Part shown: positions 1-9,600 of the stretch, in pieces
How the letters are laid out: every line of letters starts with the position of its first letter
How positions within the stretch are numbered: the stretch's first letter is position 1
Assembly (NCBI GenBank): GCA_015065765.1
Contig: SVPP01000019.1
Coordinates: forward strand, 1 to 47,192
DNA: 47,192 nt
Reading direction: 5' to 3'
DNA from: Oscillospiraceae bacterium
Lineage (GTDB): Bacteria > Bacillota > Clostridia > Oscillospirales > Acutalibacteraceae
Translations under genes and position numbers: made by a program
Notes under the pieces: generated by a model
Databases searched by the model: none
Seen by the model: only the letters and a program-made list of their open reading frames with translations
Told to the model about the DNA's origin: nothing

Positions 1-102
1 TCGTAGAATAGCAAAATTTCTTGGATTGAAGCCAAAAATGCAGCAAGGCTGCCGCCTTGCGAGGCTTTTGGTGATAATGCAAGGAATTTTGTTCGAGAAA
101 CA

Positions 103-149
103 AAAACTGCCTTGTGGGAACTCGGCGAAACCCGTGTGGCTGATTTTTA
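103..149. terminator. possible terminator-like imperfect hairpin
   Basis: An imperfect inverted repeat (GCC..GGG pairing with CCC..GGC around an 8-12 base loop) is flanked by an A-tract on the left and a T-tract on the right, so it could end transcription in either direction. It lies just beyond the 3' end of the EEP-family gene. Bases 1-100 show no gene that I can support. Confidence 0.4.
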
Positions 150-159
150 TGCTTTGTTT

Positions 160-1257
160 TTATTTGAGAAATTCGAGAAGCTCTTCAAAATGTGAGAGGA
201 TATGATTTAAATCCTTGAAAACCCAACGAACCATATTGAAGAAAATTGCAAAAGGATTTGCAAGCTTAACAACTCTAAGATCACCTGTGTTTTCGACAAA
301 AGCATCTGTCTTTGTGAATTTGAAAGTAACTTCTGCTGCTGCATGGTCGGAAAGGTCAGCACCGTTTGCATCCTTTATCCATGTGAATTTTTGGTCAAGC
401 ACTTCAACTGTAACTCCGCCACCGTCTTTATAAAGGAACTTTTCAACCGAGTCCCAGTTACCCCAGGGGCTTAAGCCTGTTGCATGCCACTTTGAAAAAT
501 CAGTGTAATTGCCTTCGTTGTGGATTTCAACCCACGCGTCCTTAAGACCGCAGAACTGATGGAAGATTTTGTATTGGTCAGAGTTAACCTCTGTAGCATG
601 GAGATAATGGTTGAAGTCACCGGTTACGATGACAGGTCTGTTGTTTTTCTTATAGTTCTGTTCAATGAGTGTTGCAAGCTGCATGTAGTTGTTGTAACGT
701 GCTTCCTGAGAGCCTTTTGTGTCGAACGCATCAGCGTGCATGTTGTAGAAGTCCACAATAATTCCGTCGCCGATGTCAATTGCCACATAAAGCAGACCTT
801 TTGGTGTGAGAAGGTCGCCCTCAGAAATTGAGCCGTAAGCCTTGTGCCACTGTTCACGTTTCTCATTGTAAATGGGCATTGTCTTTGTGAAAACATTGAG
901 ACCGTCACCGCCGGGAATTGAGCCCGTGTGATTTGTTCTGTACTCGAAGCCTGTAAGGGCAGTTCTGAGTTGTTTGTGATAACCGAAGTCTTCCTGAGTT
1001 GCAAGAATATCAAAACCGTTTGCTACAACATATTCGCCGATTAATTTCTGACAAGCGGGAACATCCTTGCCGCTGAAATTGGGCATGCCTGCAACATTGT
1101 AGTTCATCATTTTTACTGTGATTGAATTGTCCTCGGGTGTTGTTATCTCCTCTGAGGGTACGTCAGTTGTTTCCTCTGCAAAGGCAGTAACGCTGAGAGC
1201 TGAGAAAGCCATAAGCACTGCAAGAAGCAGAGAAAGAGCTTTGTTGATTTTTTTCAT
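160..1257 (-). CDS. secreted endonuclease/exonuclease/phosphatase (EEP) family protein, sphingomyelinase-like
   Basis: This 365-residue protein starts with a clear Sec signal peptide (Lys-rich start, LLAVLMAFSALS core, AFA cleavage region near residue 27). The EEP (DNase I-like) fold follows: NYNVAGMPN near residue 53, QEDFGYH (metal Glu), DFYNMHADA, TGDFNHYLHA, and SDHAAAEVTF with the catalytic Asp-His near the C-terminus. The set resembles bacterial neutral sphingomyelinases and related metal-dependent phosphodiesterases, so it probably cleaves a phosphodiester outside the cell; the substrate is unknown. About 35 residues after the catalytic core form a hydrophobic/aromatic tail (NPFAIFFNMVRWVFKDLNH), perhaps a membrane-contact helix. 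The start is supported by AAGGTGAAG 6-8 bases upstream and a promoter at 1300-1329. It seems to be monocistronic, being separated from the mannosidase by a terminator. Confidence 0.85.
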   Translation of the reverse strand: MKKINKALSLLLAVLMAFSALSVTAFAEETTDVPSEEITTPEDNSITVKMMNYNVAGMPNFSGKDVPACQKLIGEYVVANGFDILATQEDFGYHKQLRTALTGFEYRTNHTGSIPGGDGLNVFTKTMPIYNEKREQWHKAYGSISEGDLLTPKGLLYVAIDIGDGIIVDFYNMHADAFDTKGSQEARYNNYMQLATLIEQNYKKNNRPVIVTGDFNHYLHATEVNSDQYKIFHQFCGLKDAWVEIHNEGNYTDFSKWHATGLSPWGNWDSVEKFLYKDGGGVTVEVLDQKFTWIKDANGADLSDHAAAEVTFKFTKTDAFVENTGDLRVVKLANPFAIFFNMVRWVFKDLNHILSHFEELLEFLK

Positions 1258-1299
1258 TATTCTTCACCTTTTTTCACGTTTTTTCTTAACAACGAATGT

Positions 1300-1329
1300 A
1301 TTTTAGCATAAAAAAATAAAGGTAGTCAA
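1300..1329 (-). promoter_or_regulatory. sigma-A type promoter of the EEP gene
   Basis: On the minus strand TTGACT (1324-1329) and TAAAAT (1300-1305) are separated by 18 bases, about 45 bases upstream of the start codon. Confidence 0.6.
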
Positions 1330-1357
1330 TATGTTTATTAAAATAAATTAAAAAAAA

Positions 1358-1390
1358 TTAAGCCTTTCGGTTTCCCGAAAGGCTTGATTT
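1358..1390 (-). terminator. terminator after the alpha-mannosidase gene
   Basis: A near-perfect hairpin (AAGCCTTTCGG / CCGAAAGGCTT, 3-4 base loop) lies a few bases past the mannosidase stop. On the minus strand it is followed by a run of T, as expected for an intrinsic terminator. Confidence 0.8.
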
Positions 1391-1397
1391 TTTCAGA

Positions 1398-4300
1398 TTA
1401 AAGCTTAATCTTGATTGTTTTGATTTCAAAGGGATGGAAGGTGAGTTTGAGTTTTCCGTCAACTGCAGTGATTTCTTCCTCGTTTTCTTCCATAAGGTTT
1501 GTGATGTGTGCTTCCTTGATGTCGCCCTTGACTGAAAGTTCACAAGATGTTCTCTTGTTCCATGTTTCATAAGCGCGGATAACAACCTCGTCTGTGTCCT
1601 CAGCAATCTTTACTGTTTCAACAACAACGTTTGATGCGTTGCATGAAACAAGTGAGTAAACCTTTTCGAGTTTACCTGCGTGTGCAGAAGTCTTTACGCA
1701 GTGGAGAGGAACGTTCAGTGAGAATGCCTGATCAACTACATCTGATTCGCACACAAGACCTGCATGGGGATAAAGAGCTGTGAGAATGTACTGCGGTCCT
1801 TTATCCTGGTCGTGGCAGGGCTCCATTGATGCACGGATGAGAGATGTTCTCACGTGACCTGCCTTGATATCATGGCCATATTTTGAATCGTTGAGAAGTG
1901 AGAAGCCGAAGCCGTTTTCACTAAGGTCAATCCATTTGTGACCGCTTACTTCAAACTGTGCAAACTCCCAGAGAGTATTGTCATGAGCGTTTCTTTCAAT
2001 GTTACCGAACTGGATATCGAATGTAGCCTTTGTAGCGTTAACGTCAACAGGGTTGTCAACCTTGATAAGAACATGAGTTTCTTTCCAGTCGAAGTCATAT
2101 GCAACGTCAACTCTGTCTGTATCAGCGTAAACGATGATATAGATGTTGAAGATAGTGCTTCTGAACTTTCTTACAATCTTGTAAACTGCACGGACTGCAC
2201 CATTTTCGATGATTTCAGCAGACTGAACATCGTCGATGTTCCAGGAGATTTCCTTGTAGTAAGCCTTGATATCCCATGCTTCGTGGTTGTGAGGTCTGTC
2301 ATCGTAAGCGATAAGTCTGTTCATAACCTCGCCTGCGGGAACAACGTCTCTGCCTGTGCCCTTATGGATAAGGCTCCTGATGTTGTAATCTTCGTTGAAT
2401 TCAGCCTTGAGATATTTTGTCTCGAAGCCTGTAGCGGTAGCATCAATAACTGATGTGTCAGCCTTTGTGCCTTCCTTGATGCTGAATACCTTGTAACCCT
2501 TTGCAGGAACATTTTCAGCTAAGAAGCAAAGCTTGCCGTCATAAGTTTTCTGCCACTTCATTTCGTTGCCGTCGCAGTCAACGATGATGAAGTTTTCGTT
2601 TTCAGGCATATCTGTGATAACGATATCGTTTCTTGTCTTGCCGAGAGTGTTGAATACAACAAGTGAATTTTCATCAGTTGCAACATTGTCAGCGATGATT
2701 TCAAGAGTTCTTGTGAGTCTCTCGTTGCCTTCTTTGAGAAGCTTGCCGTATGCTACATCAGAATCCTCGTAAACTTCGTTGATTGAAGAGCCGGGGAGAA
2801 TATCGTGGAACTGATGAAGAAGAATACATTTCCAGTCAGCAGTGAATTCGTCTCTGGGATATTCCTCGCCAAGCTCGATGTTTGCGATTGAAGCGATTGT
2901 TTCAAGGTCGTGAAGAAGGATTTCTGATTTTCTGTTGTTCTTCTTGTTAGCAGCCTGAGATGTGAGAGTAGCTCTATGGAACTCAAGGTAAAGCTCGCCA
3001 ACCCATGTGGGAAGTCTGTCAGATGAGCCTACTTCTTCTTCGAGGCGTTTGTAGAAATCAAGTGAAGGCTCGTTTACGAACTTGGGACATCCGGGAAGAC
3101 CTTTGTTAAGACGTCTGCCGTATTCGAGCATTTCTCTTGTGGGACCGCCGCCGCCGTCACCCCAACCGAATGTCATGAGAACGTTGTTGTTCAGGTCTTT
3201 CTGTGAATATCTGTGCCATCCGCCGATCATGTCAGAGGGTGAAAGGTAAGCGTTGTATGTAGTCATGAAACGTGTGCCGATGTCGTCACCGCTGCGGCTG
3301 GGTGAGAAGTGAGAAAGAACTTCTGTTCCGTCGATGCCTTTCCACATGAATGTGTCGAAGGGAACGCGGTTGTATTCGTTCCATGAAATTTTTGTTGTCA
3401 TGAAGTAGTCACAGCCACTCTTGCGGATAATCTGAGGAAGTGCAGCAGAGTAACCGAAAACGTCAGGCTCCCACATGATTTTGCAGTCAACGTCAAATTC
3501 TTTCTTGAAGAATCTCTTACCGATAAGGAACTGACGTACAAGTGATTCACCTGAGGGTACGTTTGTGTCGGGTTCAACCCACATACCGCCTTCGACTTCC
3601 CAACGGCCTTCCTTGACCATCTTTTTGATGCCTTCATATACTTCAGGATAATCTTCTTTAACATATTCGTAAAGCTGTGCCTGAGAAGACATGAATTTGT
3701 ATTCGGGATATTCTTCCATAAGCTTGAGAACTGTTGCGAAAGAACGGCCTGCCTTTTCTCTTGTCTGGCGAAGTCTCCAGAGCCATGCCACGTCAATGTG
3801 AGTGTGGCCGATACCTGATGTTGTAACGTCAAGTGTCATTTTGCCGTAAAGGTTAGCATCGAGGAATTCCATGCAAGCCTTTGCTGACTCTACAAGTTCT
3901 TCGTGAGTTCCGTCAATTACAAGAAGGTTTACAGCCTGATTGAGAACCTTGATGATGTCAACACGGTCCATGTCATCGGGGCCGTACTGCTCAGCAATTT
4001 CAAGAGGTGTTTTAAGGTCGAAGATAAGCTTCCAGAGAATGGGGTCAATCTGTTTGATTCTTGCTTTGAAAACTCTCTGACCTCTGTATTCGTGTTTATC
4101 AAGGTAAGCGTTCAGGTGCATGTCATAATGCTCGCCACCCTGTGCGTTATCAAGAAGAAGAACTTCCTTGTGGTTTGAGTCGCAGCCCTGAATAAGTTTT
4201 CCGTTAGCGAAGATGATGAACTGAGCATCGCTTGTTCTCCAACCATCTCTGCCTGAGCCGTAAGTGGGCATAACTTCGTAGAAAACGTTACCGCCCTTAA

Positions 4301-4562
4301 ACTCTTCGGGAATGTCAAAGCTGTGTCTGAAACGGCAGTAGTATTCGGGAGCACCCCAACGAGAACCTTCGGGGAACTCAGTCCAGTTACCGTTTTCTTT
4401 GTTTTCGACAGTTTCCTGTCCTTCGCAGAAATAGTAATCGTCAAGAACGAGAGAACGCAGAACAAGTTTCTGTTCAACAGTTTCAATCATTCTTTCGATT
4501 CTTCCTGCATACATGTAGCGTTCGGAGTTTTTATCTCTGAACGGTGCATTATATGTTGCCAT
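1398..4562 (-). CDS. glycoside hydrolase family 38 alpha-mannosidase
   Basis: The 1054-residue protein is the usual length of bacterial and lysosomal-type GH38 enzymes, which hydrolyse terminal alpha-mannose with retention using a zinc ion. Zinc and active-site motifs are visible: GHTHIDVAWLW near residue 252 (His and Asp ligands), then WEPDVFGYSAALPQI near residue 366, whose Asp is the family's catalytic nucleophile, and LLHQFHDILPGSS near residue 583. The C-terminal half is the beta-sandwich region seen in this family. There is no signal peptide, so it is probably cytoplasmic, acting on imported mannosides. The start follows AGGAGGAG at ideal spacing. It lies 36 bases downstream of tex on the same strand, so read-through is likely. 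No dedicated sugar regulator or transporter is adjacent. Confidence 0.95.
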   Translation of the reverse strand: MATYNAPFRDKNSERYMYAGRIERMIETVEQKLVLRSLVLDDYYFCEGQETVENKENGNWTEFPEGSRWGAPEYYCRFRHSFDIPEEFKGGNVFYEVMPTYGSGRDGWRTSDAQFIIFANGKLIQGCDSNHKEVLLLDNAQGGEHYDMHLNAYLDKHEYRGQRVFKARIKQIDPILWKLIFDLKTPLEIAEQYGPDDMDRVDIIKVLNQAVNLLVIDGTHEELVESAKACMEFLDANLYGKMTLDVTTSGIGHTHIDVAWLWRLRQTREKAGRSFATVLKLMEEYPEYKFMSSQAQLYEYVKEDYPEVYEGIKKMVKEGRWEVEGGMWVEPDTNVPSGESLVRQFLIGKRFFKKEFDVDCKIMWEPDVFGYSAALPQIIRKSGCDYFMTTKISWNEYNRVPFDTFMWKGIDGTEVLSHFSPSRSGDDIGTRFMTTYNAYLSPSDMIGGWHRYSQKDLNNNVLMTFGWGDGGGGPTREMLEYGRRLNKGLPGCPKFVNEPSLDFYKRLEEEVGSSDRLPTWVGELYLEFHRATLTSQAANKKNNRKSEILLHDLETIASIANIELGEEYPRDEFTADWKCILLHQFHDILPGSSINEVYEDSDVAYGKLLKEGNERLTRTLEIIADNVATDENSLVVFNTLGKTRNDIVITDMPENENFIIVDCDGNEMKWQKTYDGKLCFLAENVPAKGYKVFSIKEGTKADTSVIDATATGFETKYLKAEFNEDYNIRSLIHKGTGRDVVPAGEVMNRLIAYDDRPHNHEAWDIKAYYKEISWNIDDVQSAEIIENGAVRAVYKIVRKFRSTIFNIYIIVYADTDRVDVAYDFDWKETHVLIKVDNPVDVNATKATFDIQFGNIERNAHDNTLWEFAQFEVSGHKWIDLSENGFGFSLLNDSKYGHDIKAGHVRTSLIRASMEPCHDQDKGPQYILTALYPHAGLVCESDVVDQAFSLNVPLHCVKTSAHAGKLEKVYSLVSCNASNVVVETVKIAEDTDEVVIRAYETWNKRTSCELSVKGDIKEAHITNLMEENEEEITAVDGKLKLTFHPFEIKTIKIKL

Positions 4563-4597
4563 AAAATTCTCCTCCTTAGGAAAAATTGTTTATAAAT

Positions 4598-6763
4598 TTA
4601 TTCTTGAACCTTAGGCTCTTTCATTGTAAGAGAAATTCTCTTCTTGTTTTCGTCAACAGAAATCACCCATACAGTTACAATATCGCCAACTTTGAGAACT
4701 TCTGACGGATGCTTGATAAAGCGGTTTGTAATCTGTGAAATGTGGACAAGACCATCCTGATGCACACCGATGTCAACGAATGCACCGAAGTCGATAACGT
4801 TTCTCACAGTGCCTTTCAGCTGCATACCTGCCTTTAAATCTTTCATTTCCATAACATCTGTACGAAGTAAGGGAGGCGGTAATTCATCACGGGGGTCACG
4901 TCCGGGACGGGATAATTCCTTTATGATATCAGTAAGTGTGGGAACACCTACGCCAAGTTTTTCAGCAACCTTTTCTTCGCCAAGCTCTTTCACTCTGTCG
5001 GCAAGGTCGGCAATTTTGCCGTCTTTCACATCTGACAATGTGTATGCACAGATTTTAAGAAGCTCTTCAGTGGCTTTGTAGCTTTCGGGATGAACTCCTG
5101 TGTTGTCAAGAACATTTTTGCTCTCTGCAACTCTCAGGAAACCTGCCGATTGCTCGAAAGCCTTTGCACCCAGCTTGGGAACTTTCTTAAGCTCGCTTCT
5201 GCCTGAGAATGCACCGTTTTCTTCACGGTAAACAACAATGTTTTTTGCAACAGATGAATTGATGCCTGAAACTCTTGAAAGAAGAGAGGGTGAAGCTGTG
5301 TTCAGGTCAACACCTACGTTGTTAACGCAGTCTTCAACAACGCCGTCAAGAGCAGAGCCAAGCTCGTTCTGAGGCATGTCATGCTGATACTGACCTACAC
5401 CGATTGATTTCGGGTCAATTTTAACAAGCTCTGCAAGAGGGTCCTGAAGTCTTCTTGCAATTGAAACTGCACTTCGGAGAGATACGTCAAACTGCGGGAA
5501 TTCCTCAGCAGCTAATTTTGAAGCAGAATAAACAGATGCACCTGCTTCACTTACAACCATGTAAGAAACTTTTCTGTCAATTTCTTTAAGTAAATCTGCA
5601 GTGAAAATTTCAGTTTCCTTTGATGCAGTACCGTTGCCGATTGAAACTACGTCAACGTTGTGTTTTGTAATCAGTGATTTTATTGTAAGCTTTGCACTTT
5701 CTTTCTGTGCTTCCGAATGTGTGATGTAAATAACGCCTGTGTCAAGAACTCTGCCTGTTGAGTCAACAACTGCAACCTTACAGCCTGTCCTGTAACCGGG
5801 GTCAAGACCGAGAACTGTTTTGCCTTTTACGGGAGGCTGGAGAAGTAACTGTTTTAAGTTCATTGAGAAATTCTTGATAGCGGAAACATCAGCCTTTTCA
5901 GTGAGAATGTTTCTGATTTCTCGCTGAACACTTGGCTCAATAAGTCTGGAATATGCGTCAGCACCTGCCTCGCGTACAACATCTGTTGCAAGAGAGTTCC
6001 CATTCTTTAAATATATTTTATTGATAACGCCGTGAGCCTTTGCAATATCAAGCTCAAGCTTGACTTTGATAAAGCCTTCTCTTTCAGCTCTGTCAATAGC
6101 AAGGACTCTGTGGTCCGCGATTTTTTCCACAGGCTCATTATAATCATAATACTGAGTGTAAGGGCTCTCTGCGTTTTCATCAGTAGCTGTTGTGATGATT
6201 TTACCGCATACTGTGAAAAGGTTACGAAGTCTCTTTCTGATTTCGGCATTGTCAGAAATAATTTCTGCAATAATATCCATGGCACCTTTGAGAGCATCTT
6301 CTGCAGTTTCAACACCTTTTTCTGTGTCAACATATTTCTCTGCTTCTTCTATGGGAGCGGGGAAATCTTCAGTCTGCTCGAGAATATCGAGAGCAAGAGG
6401 CTCAAGACCTTTTTCTTTTGCCACAGATGCACGTGTTTTTCTCTTCTGCTTGAAGGGTCTGTAAATGTCCTCAAGCTCAACAAGTGTTTTTGCGTTTTCG
6501 ATTGCAGATGCAATTTCCTCTGTCATTTTCTCCTGCTTTTCGATAGAAGAGAAAATTTCCTCGCGACGCTTATCAAGGTTTCTCAGATAGTCGAGTCTGT
6601 CATTTACAGCACGCAGAGTCTGGTCGTCAAGTGTGCCGTGAGCTTCTTTTCTGTAACGGGCGATGAAAGGGATAGTGTTGCCCTCATCAATGAGCTTTAC
6701 AACATTCTCAACCTGCCAGCTTTTCAGCCTGAATTCATCGCATAAAGTTAAAATAATATCCAT
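4598..6763 (-). CDS. tex: Tex family RNA-binding transcription accessory protein
   Basis: At 721 residues this is a full-length Tex/YhgF protein, a conserved cytoplasmic nucleic-acid-binding factor linked to transcription. In order: the N-terminal Tex helical domain with IPFIARYRKEAHGTLDD (residues 31-47), a YqgF/RNase H-like domain (VLGLDPGYRTGCKVAVVD, about 318-335), helix-hairpin-helix segments (GVDLNTASPSLLSRVSGI and following, about 475-520), and a C-terminal S1 domain (GTVRNVIDFGAFVDIGVHQD, about 650) ending in KKRISLTMK. The start is supported by AAGGTAGG upstream. The gene heads a minus-strand unit with the mannosidase behind it. Nothing is missing or odd. Confidence 0.97.
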   Translation of the reverse strand: MDIILTLCDEFRLKSWQVENVVKLIDEGNTIPFIARYRKEAHGTLDDQTLRAVNDRLDYLRNLDKRREEIFSSIEKQEKMTEEIASAIENAKTLVELEDIYRPFKQKRKTRASVAKEKGLEPLALDILEQTEDFPAPIEEAEKYVDTEKGVETAEDALKGAMDIIAEIISDNAEIRKRLRNLFTVCGKIITTATDENAESPYTQYYDYNEPVEKIADHRVLAIDRAEREGFIKVKLELDIAKAHGVINKIYLKNGNSLATDVVREAGADAYSRLIEPSVQREIRNILTEKADVSAIKNFSMNLKQLLLQPPVKGKTVLGLDPGYRTGCKVAVVDSTGRVLDTGVIYITHSEAQKESAKLTIKSLITKHNVDVVSIGNGTASKETEIFTADLLKEIDRKVSYMVVSEAGASVYSASKLAAEEFPQFDVSLRSAVSIARRLQDPLAELVKIDPKSIGVGQYQHDMPQNELGSALDGVVEDCVNNVGVDLNTASPSLLSRVSGINSSVAKNIVVYREENGAFSGRSELKKVPKLGAKAFEQSAGFLRVAESKNVLDNTGVHPESYKATEELLKICAYTLSDVKDGKIADLADRVKELGEEKVAEKLGVGVPTLTDIIKELSRPGRDPRDELPPPLLRTDVMEMKDLKAGMQLKGTVRNVIDFGAFVDIGVHQDGLVHISQITNRFIKHPSEVLKVGDIVTVWVISVDENKKRISLTMKEPKVQE

Positions 6764-6876
6764 ATTCTACCTACCTTATACTATATATAGTGAATTATAC
6801 AGTAAGCAGGAATAAAAATCAATAAATAAATGAAAATTCTGCCTGCATTTTTTGTAACTTTTTTTGTAAAAAACTA

Positions 6877-6905
6877 TTGACACAGAAAATAAACAGTGCT
6901 ATAAT
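6877..6905 (+). promoter_or_regulatory. consensus promoter upstream of the first T-box leader
   Basis: TTGACA (6877-6882) and TATAAT (6900-6905) match the sigma-A consensus perfectly with a 17-base spacer. Transcription would start about 10 bases upstream of the T-box base helix. Confidence 0.85.
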
Positions 6906-6922
6906 TTCTTCAATATTTTAAA

Positions 6923-7189
6923 AGCGATGACGAAGACGGACGATCAGTTCAGACTTTCAGAGAGCAGTTGGCTGGTGTGAAACTGCAGTATGGCTTATCA
7001 GGTCCCATCACTTCCGAGCTGAAGATGCAAAAGGCTATGCCGAGTAGTGTCTTACGCGTACGCTGCGTTAGTGCGAAGGAGCTGTTGGGCTCTGCAGAGG
7101 GGCGTTCAATGAACGCAATTTGAGTGGTACCGCGGATTAAGTTTTTATTCCGTCTCAAAGTTTTCAGAAGCTTTGAGACGGTTTTTTTA
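6923..7189 (+). promoter_or_regulatory. T-box riboswitch, predicted specifier AUC (isoleucine)
   Basis: The leader carries the T-box hallmarks. AGAGA lies at 6959-6963 and the apical GGTGTGAAA at 6974-6982. Stem I closes with AGC (6923-6925) pairing GCT (7018-7020), a GA/CGA k-turn, then GAAG (6932-6935) pairing CTTC (7011-7014). The specifier side reads CCC-AUC-A, giving AUC at 7007-7009. The T-box GAGTGGTACCGCGG is at 7122-7135, and a strong terminator (CCGTCTCAAAG / CTTTGAGACGG plus T-run, 7150-7189) ends it. The antiterminator bulge UGGU matches tRNAs with discriminator A73, which fits tRNA-Ile and argues against the neighbouring readings CAU (His) and UCA (Ser). Uncharged tRNA-Ile should allow read-through into the ligase gene. 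The specifier reading was done by hand folding. Confidence 0.85.
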
Positions 7190-7232
7190 TTGTTTCAAAG
7201 TTTCAAACCCACAAGATACGGAGGTTATGAAA

Positions 7233-9500
7233 ATGGAAAATCATTCATCAGACAAACTTTTTGAGGTGGTTCAGCGTATCAGACTTATGCGTCTTGATGC
7301 AGGCTACACAGTAGAGGAAATGGCAGACAAAACTGACATTTCAGTGGAGCAGTACCTCACCTATGAAGAAGGAAAGACAGACCTTCCCTTCACATTTATC
7401 CACAAATGCTCTCTTGCATTCGGCATTGAGCTTTCAGACATTCTTGAAGGTCAGAGTGCGAACCTTACTTCTTACACTGTCACAAGAAAGGGCAGAGGTC
7501 AGGTAACTGCAAGCGAGGACGGAATTGAAATTAAAAACCTTGCACCCCGTTTCAAGAAAAAGTTGGGTGAGCCCTATTTCGTAAAATATGAATATTCTGC
7601 AGAACAGCAGGAAAAACCCATACATACAACAACTCACGGCGGTCAGGAATTTGACATGGTCCTGAGCGGTACACTTAAAGTTCAGATCGGCGATAATACT
7701 GAAATCCTCAGCGAGGGAGACAGCATTTTCTATAATTCATCCGAGCCTCACGGTATGATTGCAATCGGCGGTGAAGACTGTACTTTCCTTGCAGTTGTTT
7801 TCGCAGGCGATGAAGAGCTTCCGGAAGAAGAAATCCGTTCAAGCATCGTATCAGCAAGAAACACAGAAAACCTTATCTGTGAAAAATTCATCCACACGGT
7901 TGAGGATGAAAACGGAATGCTTACAGGTATTTCTTTCACAGATGATGATAAATTCAACTTTGCATTTGACGTTGTTGATGAAGTCGCAGACAAATATCCT
8001 GATAAGCTTGCAATGATTCATGTAGGTCTTGATAAGACAGAGAGAAGGTTTACTTTCAGAGATATGAAGCTTGGCTCAGCACAGGCTGCAAACTATTTCA
8101 AATCTCTCGGCATCAAAAAGGGCGACAAGGTTATGCTTGTTCTCAAGCGTCACTATCAGTTCTGGATGTCAATTCTCGGTCTTCACAAGCTTGGTGCAGT
8201 TGTAATTCCTGCAACACATCAGCTCAAAGACCATGACTTTGAGTACCGCTTCAACGCAGCAGGTGTGAAGGCAATTGTCTGTACTGCAACAGATAACACA
8301 CCTGAGCAGGTTGACCTTGCAGCGAAGAATTCACCCTCACTTGAAACAAAAATCATCGTTGGCGGTCACAGAGAAGGCTGGCACAATTTTGATGATGAAA
8401 GCGTACTCTTCACAAGAAAGTATGTAAGAGATGAAGACACAGCCTGCGGCAACGATCCCATGCTCATGTTCTTCACATCAGGCACAACAGGATATCCCAA
8501 AATTGCAGCACATTCACATAAATATCCCTTAGGTCACTTCATCACAGCCAAATATTGGCACTGTGTAAGAAAAGACGGTGTTCACTTCACAATCTCAGAC
8601 ACAGGTTGGGGTAAAGCTCTCTGGGGCAAGCTCTACGGTCAGTGGCTCTGTGAGGGTGCAGTGTTTGTCTATGACTTTGACAGATTCAATGCAGCAGACA
8701 TTCTTCCCATGTTTGCAAAATATAAAATCACAACATTCTGTGCACCGCCCACAATGTACAGAATGCTTATCAAGCAGGATATCTCGCAGTATGATCTTTC
8801 CTCAATCGTCCATGCAACAACTGCAGGTGAAGCACTTAACCCTGAAGTTTTCAAACAATTTGAGAAAACAACAGGACTTCGTATCATGGAAGGCTTCGGT
8901 CAGACAGAAACAACTCTTACAATCGCAAACCTTGCAGGTATGCAGCCTAAAGTTGGCTCAATGGGTAAACCCATTCCGCTTTATGATATCGATATCGTTG
9001 ACTCTGACGGCAATCCCGTTGGTGTCGGTGAAAACGGCGAAATCGTTGTACGTACAGATAAGTATGTTCCAAACGGCTTGTTCCTCGGCTATCATAACGA
9101 TGAAGAGAAGACAAAGGAAGCATGGCACGACGGCATGTATCATACAGGCGACGTTGCATGGCGTGATGAAGACGGCTACTTCTGGTATGTGGGACGTGCC
9201 GATGACGTTATCAAGTCATCAGGCTACCGTATCGGACCCTTTGAGATTGAAAATGTTATCATGGAGCTTCCCTATGTTCTTGAGTGCGGTGTTTCAGCAG
9301 CTCCGGATGAGCTCCGCGGTCAGGTAGTAAAAGCAAGCATCGTTCTGACCAAAGGCACAGAAGGTACAGAAGAGCTTAAGAAGGAAATCCAGAACTATGT
9401 CAAGGAAAAAACCGCTCCTTACAAATATCCCAGAATCGTTGTCTTCAAGGATGAACTGCCGAAAACTATCAGCGGTAAGATTCAGAGAAACAAACTGTAA
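7233..9500 (+). CDS. HTH-cupin-acyl-CoA ligase fusion (AMP-forming), Ile T-box controlled
   Basis: This 755-residue protein joins three modules: an XRE helix-turn-helix (about residues 11-72), a cupin_2 domain (about 135-192, HGGQEFDMVLSGTLKV... EPHGMIAI), and an AMP-forming acyl-CoA synthetase (about 250-755). The ligase has the P-loop MFFTSGTTGYPK (about 412-424), GFGQTETT (about 554), YHTGDVAWRDEDGY, and the C-terminal catalytic Lys in PKTISGKIQRNKL (Lys749). It resembles short/medium-chain (ACSM-like) ligases, so it should convert a carboxylic acid, ATP and CoA to acyl-CoA. I infer 2-methylbutyrate, the precursor of isoleucine by reductive carboxylation, from the Ile T-box and the downstream VOR genes. 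ATG 7233 is chosen because GGAGG sits 8 bases upstream; an earlier ATG at 7227 is too close. The HTH-cupin part suggests the enzyme may also bind DNA. Substrate is unproven. Confidence 0.85.
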   Translation: MENHSSDKLFEVVQRIRLMRLDAGYTVEEMADKTDISVEQYLTYEEGKTDLPFTFIHKCSLAFGIELSDILEGQSANLTSYTVTRKGRGQVTASEDGIEIKNLAPRFKKKLGEPYFVKYEYSAEQQEKPIHTTTHGGQEFDMVLSGTLKVQIGDNTEILSEGDSIFYNSSEPHGMIAIGGEDCTFLAVVFAGDEELPEEEIRSSIVSARNTENLICEKFIHTVEDENGMLTGISFTDDDKFNFAFDVVDEVADKYPDKLAMIHVGLDKTERRFTFRDMKLGSAQAANYFKSLGIKKGDKVMLVLKRHYQFWMSILGLHKLGAVVIPATHQLKDHDFEYRFNAAGVKAIVCTATDNTPEQVDLAAKNSPSLETKIIVGGHREGWHNFDDESVLFTRKYVRDEDTACGNDPMLMFFTSGTTGYPKIAAHSHKYPLGHFITAKYWHCVRKDGVHFTISDTGWGKALWGKLYGQWLCEGAVFVYDFDRFNAADILPMFAKYKITTFCAPPTMYRMLIKQDISQYDLSSIVHATTAGEALNPEVFKQFEKTTGLRIMEGFGQTETTLTIANLAGMQPKVGSMGKPIPLYDIDIVDSDGNPVGVGENGEIVVRTDKYVPNGLFLGYHNDEEKTKEAWHDGMYHTGDVAWRDEDGYFWYVGRADDVIKSSGYRIGPFEIENVIMELPYVLECGVSAAPDELRGQVVKASIVLTKGTEGTEELKKEIQNYVKEKTAPYKYPRIVVFKDELPKTISGKIQRNKL

Positions 9501-9526
9501 GATTGCGAAAAAAGAAAATTACCCAA

Positions 9527-9589
9527 GGCTCCCCTTGAAAATGCAAGGGGAGCCGGCAAAATTTGTGATTTTGACTGAGAGGATTTTTC
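9527..9589. repeat. dispersed palindromic repeat, CTCCCCTTG type
   Basis: A perfect stem (GGCTCCCCTTG / CAAGGGGAGCC, 6-base loop) is followed by a GACTGAGAGG tail. A related element with the same stem and GACTGAGGGG tail lies at 16531-16584. It sits between the first ligase gene and the second T-box promoter. There is no immediate T-run, so its role as a terminator is uncertain. Confidence 0.7.
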
Positions 9590-9600
9590 ACTTAAAAATA

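Noticed and set aside
6032..6745. 237-codon open frame on the plus strand
   Set aside because: It is antisense to tex, rich in Phe, Cys and Ser, without a ribosome site; a shadow of the real gene.
7005..7010. Alternative T-box specifiers CAU (His) or UCA (Ser) in the first leader
   Set aside because: The register set by the second leader gives AUC, and the UGGU bulge does not match His (C73) or Ser (G73) tRNAs.
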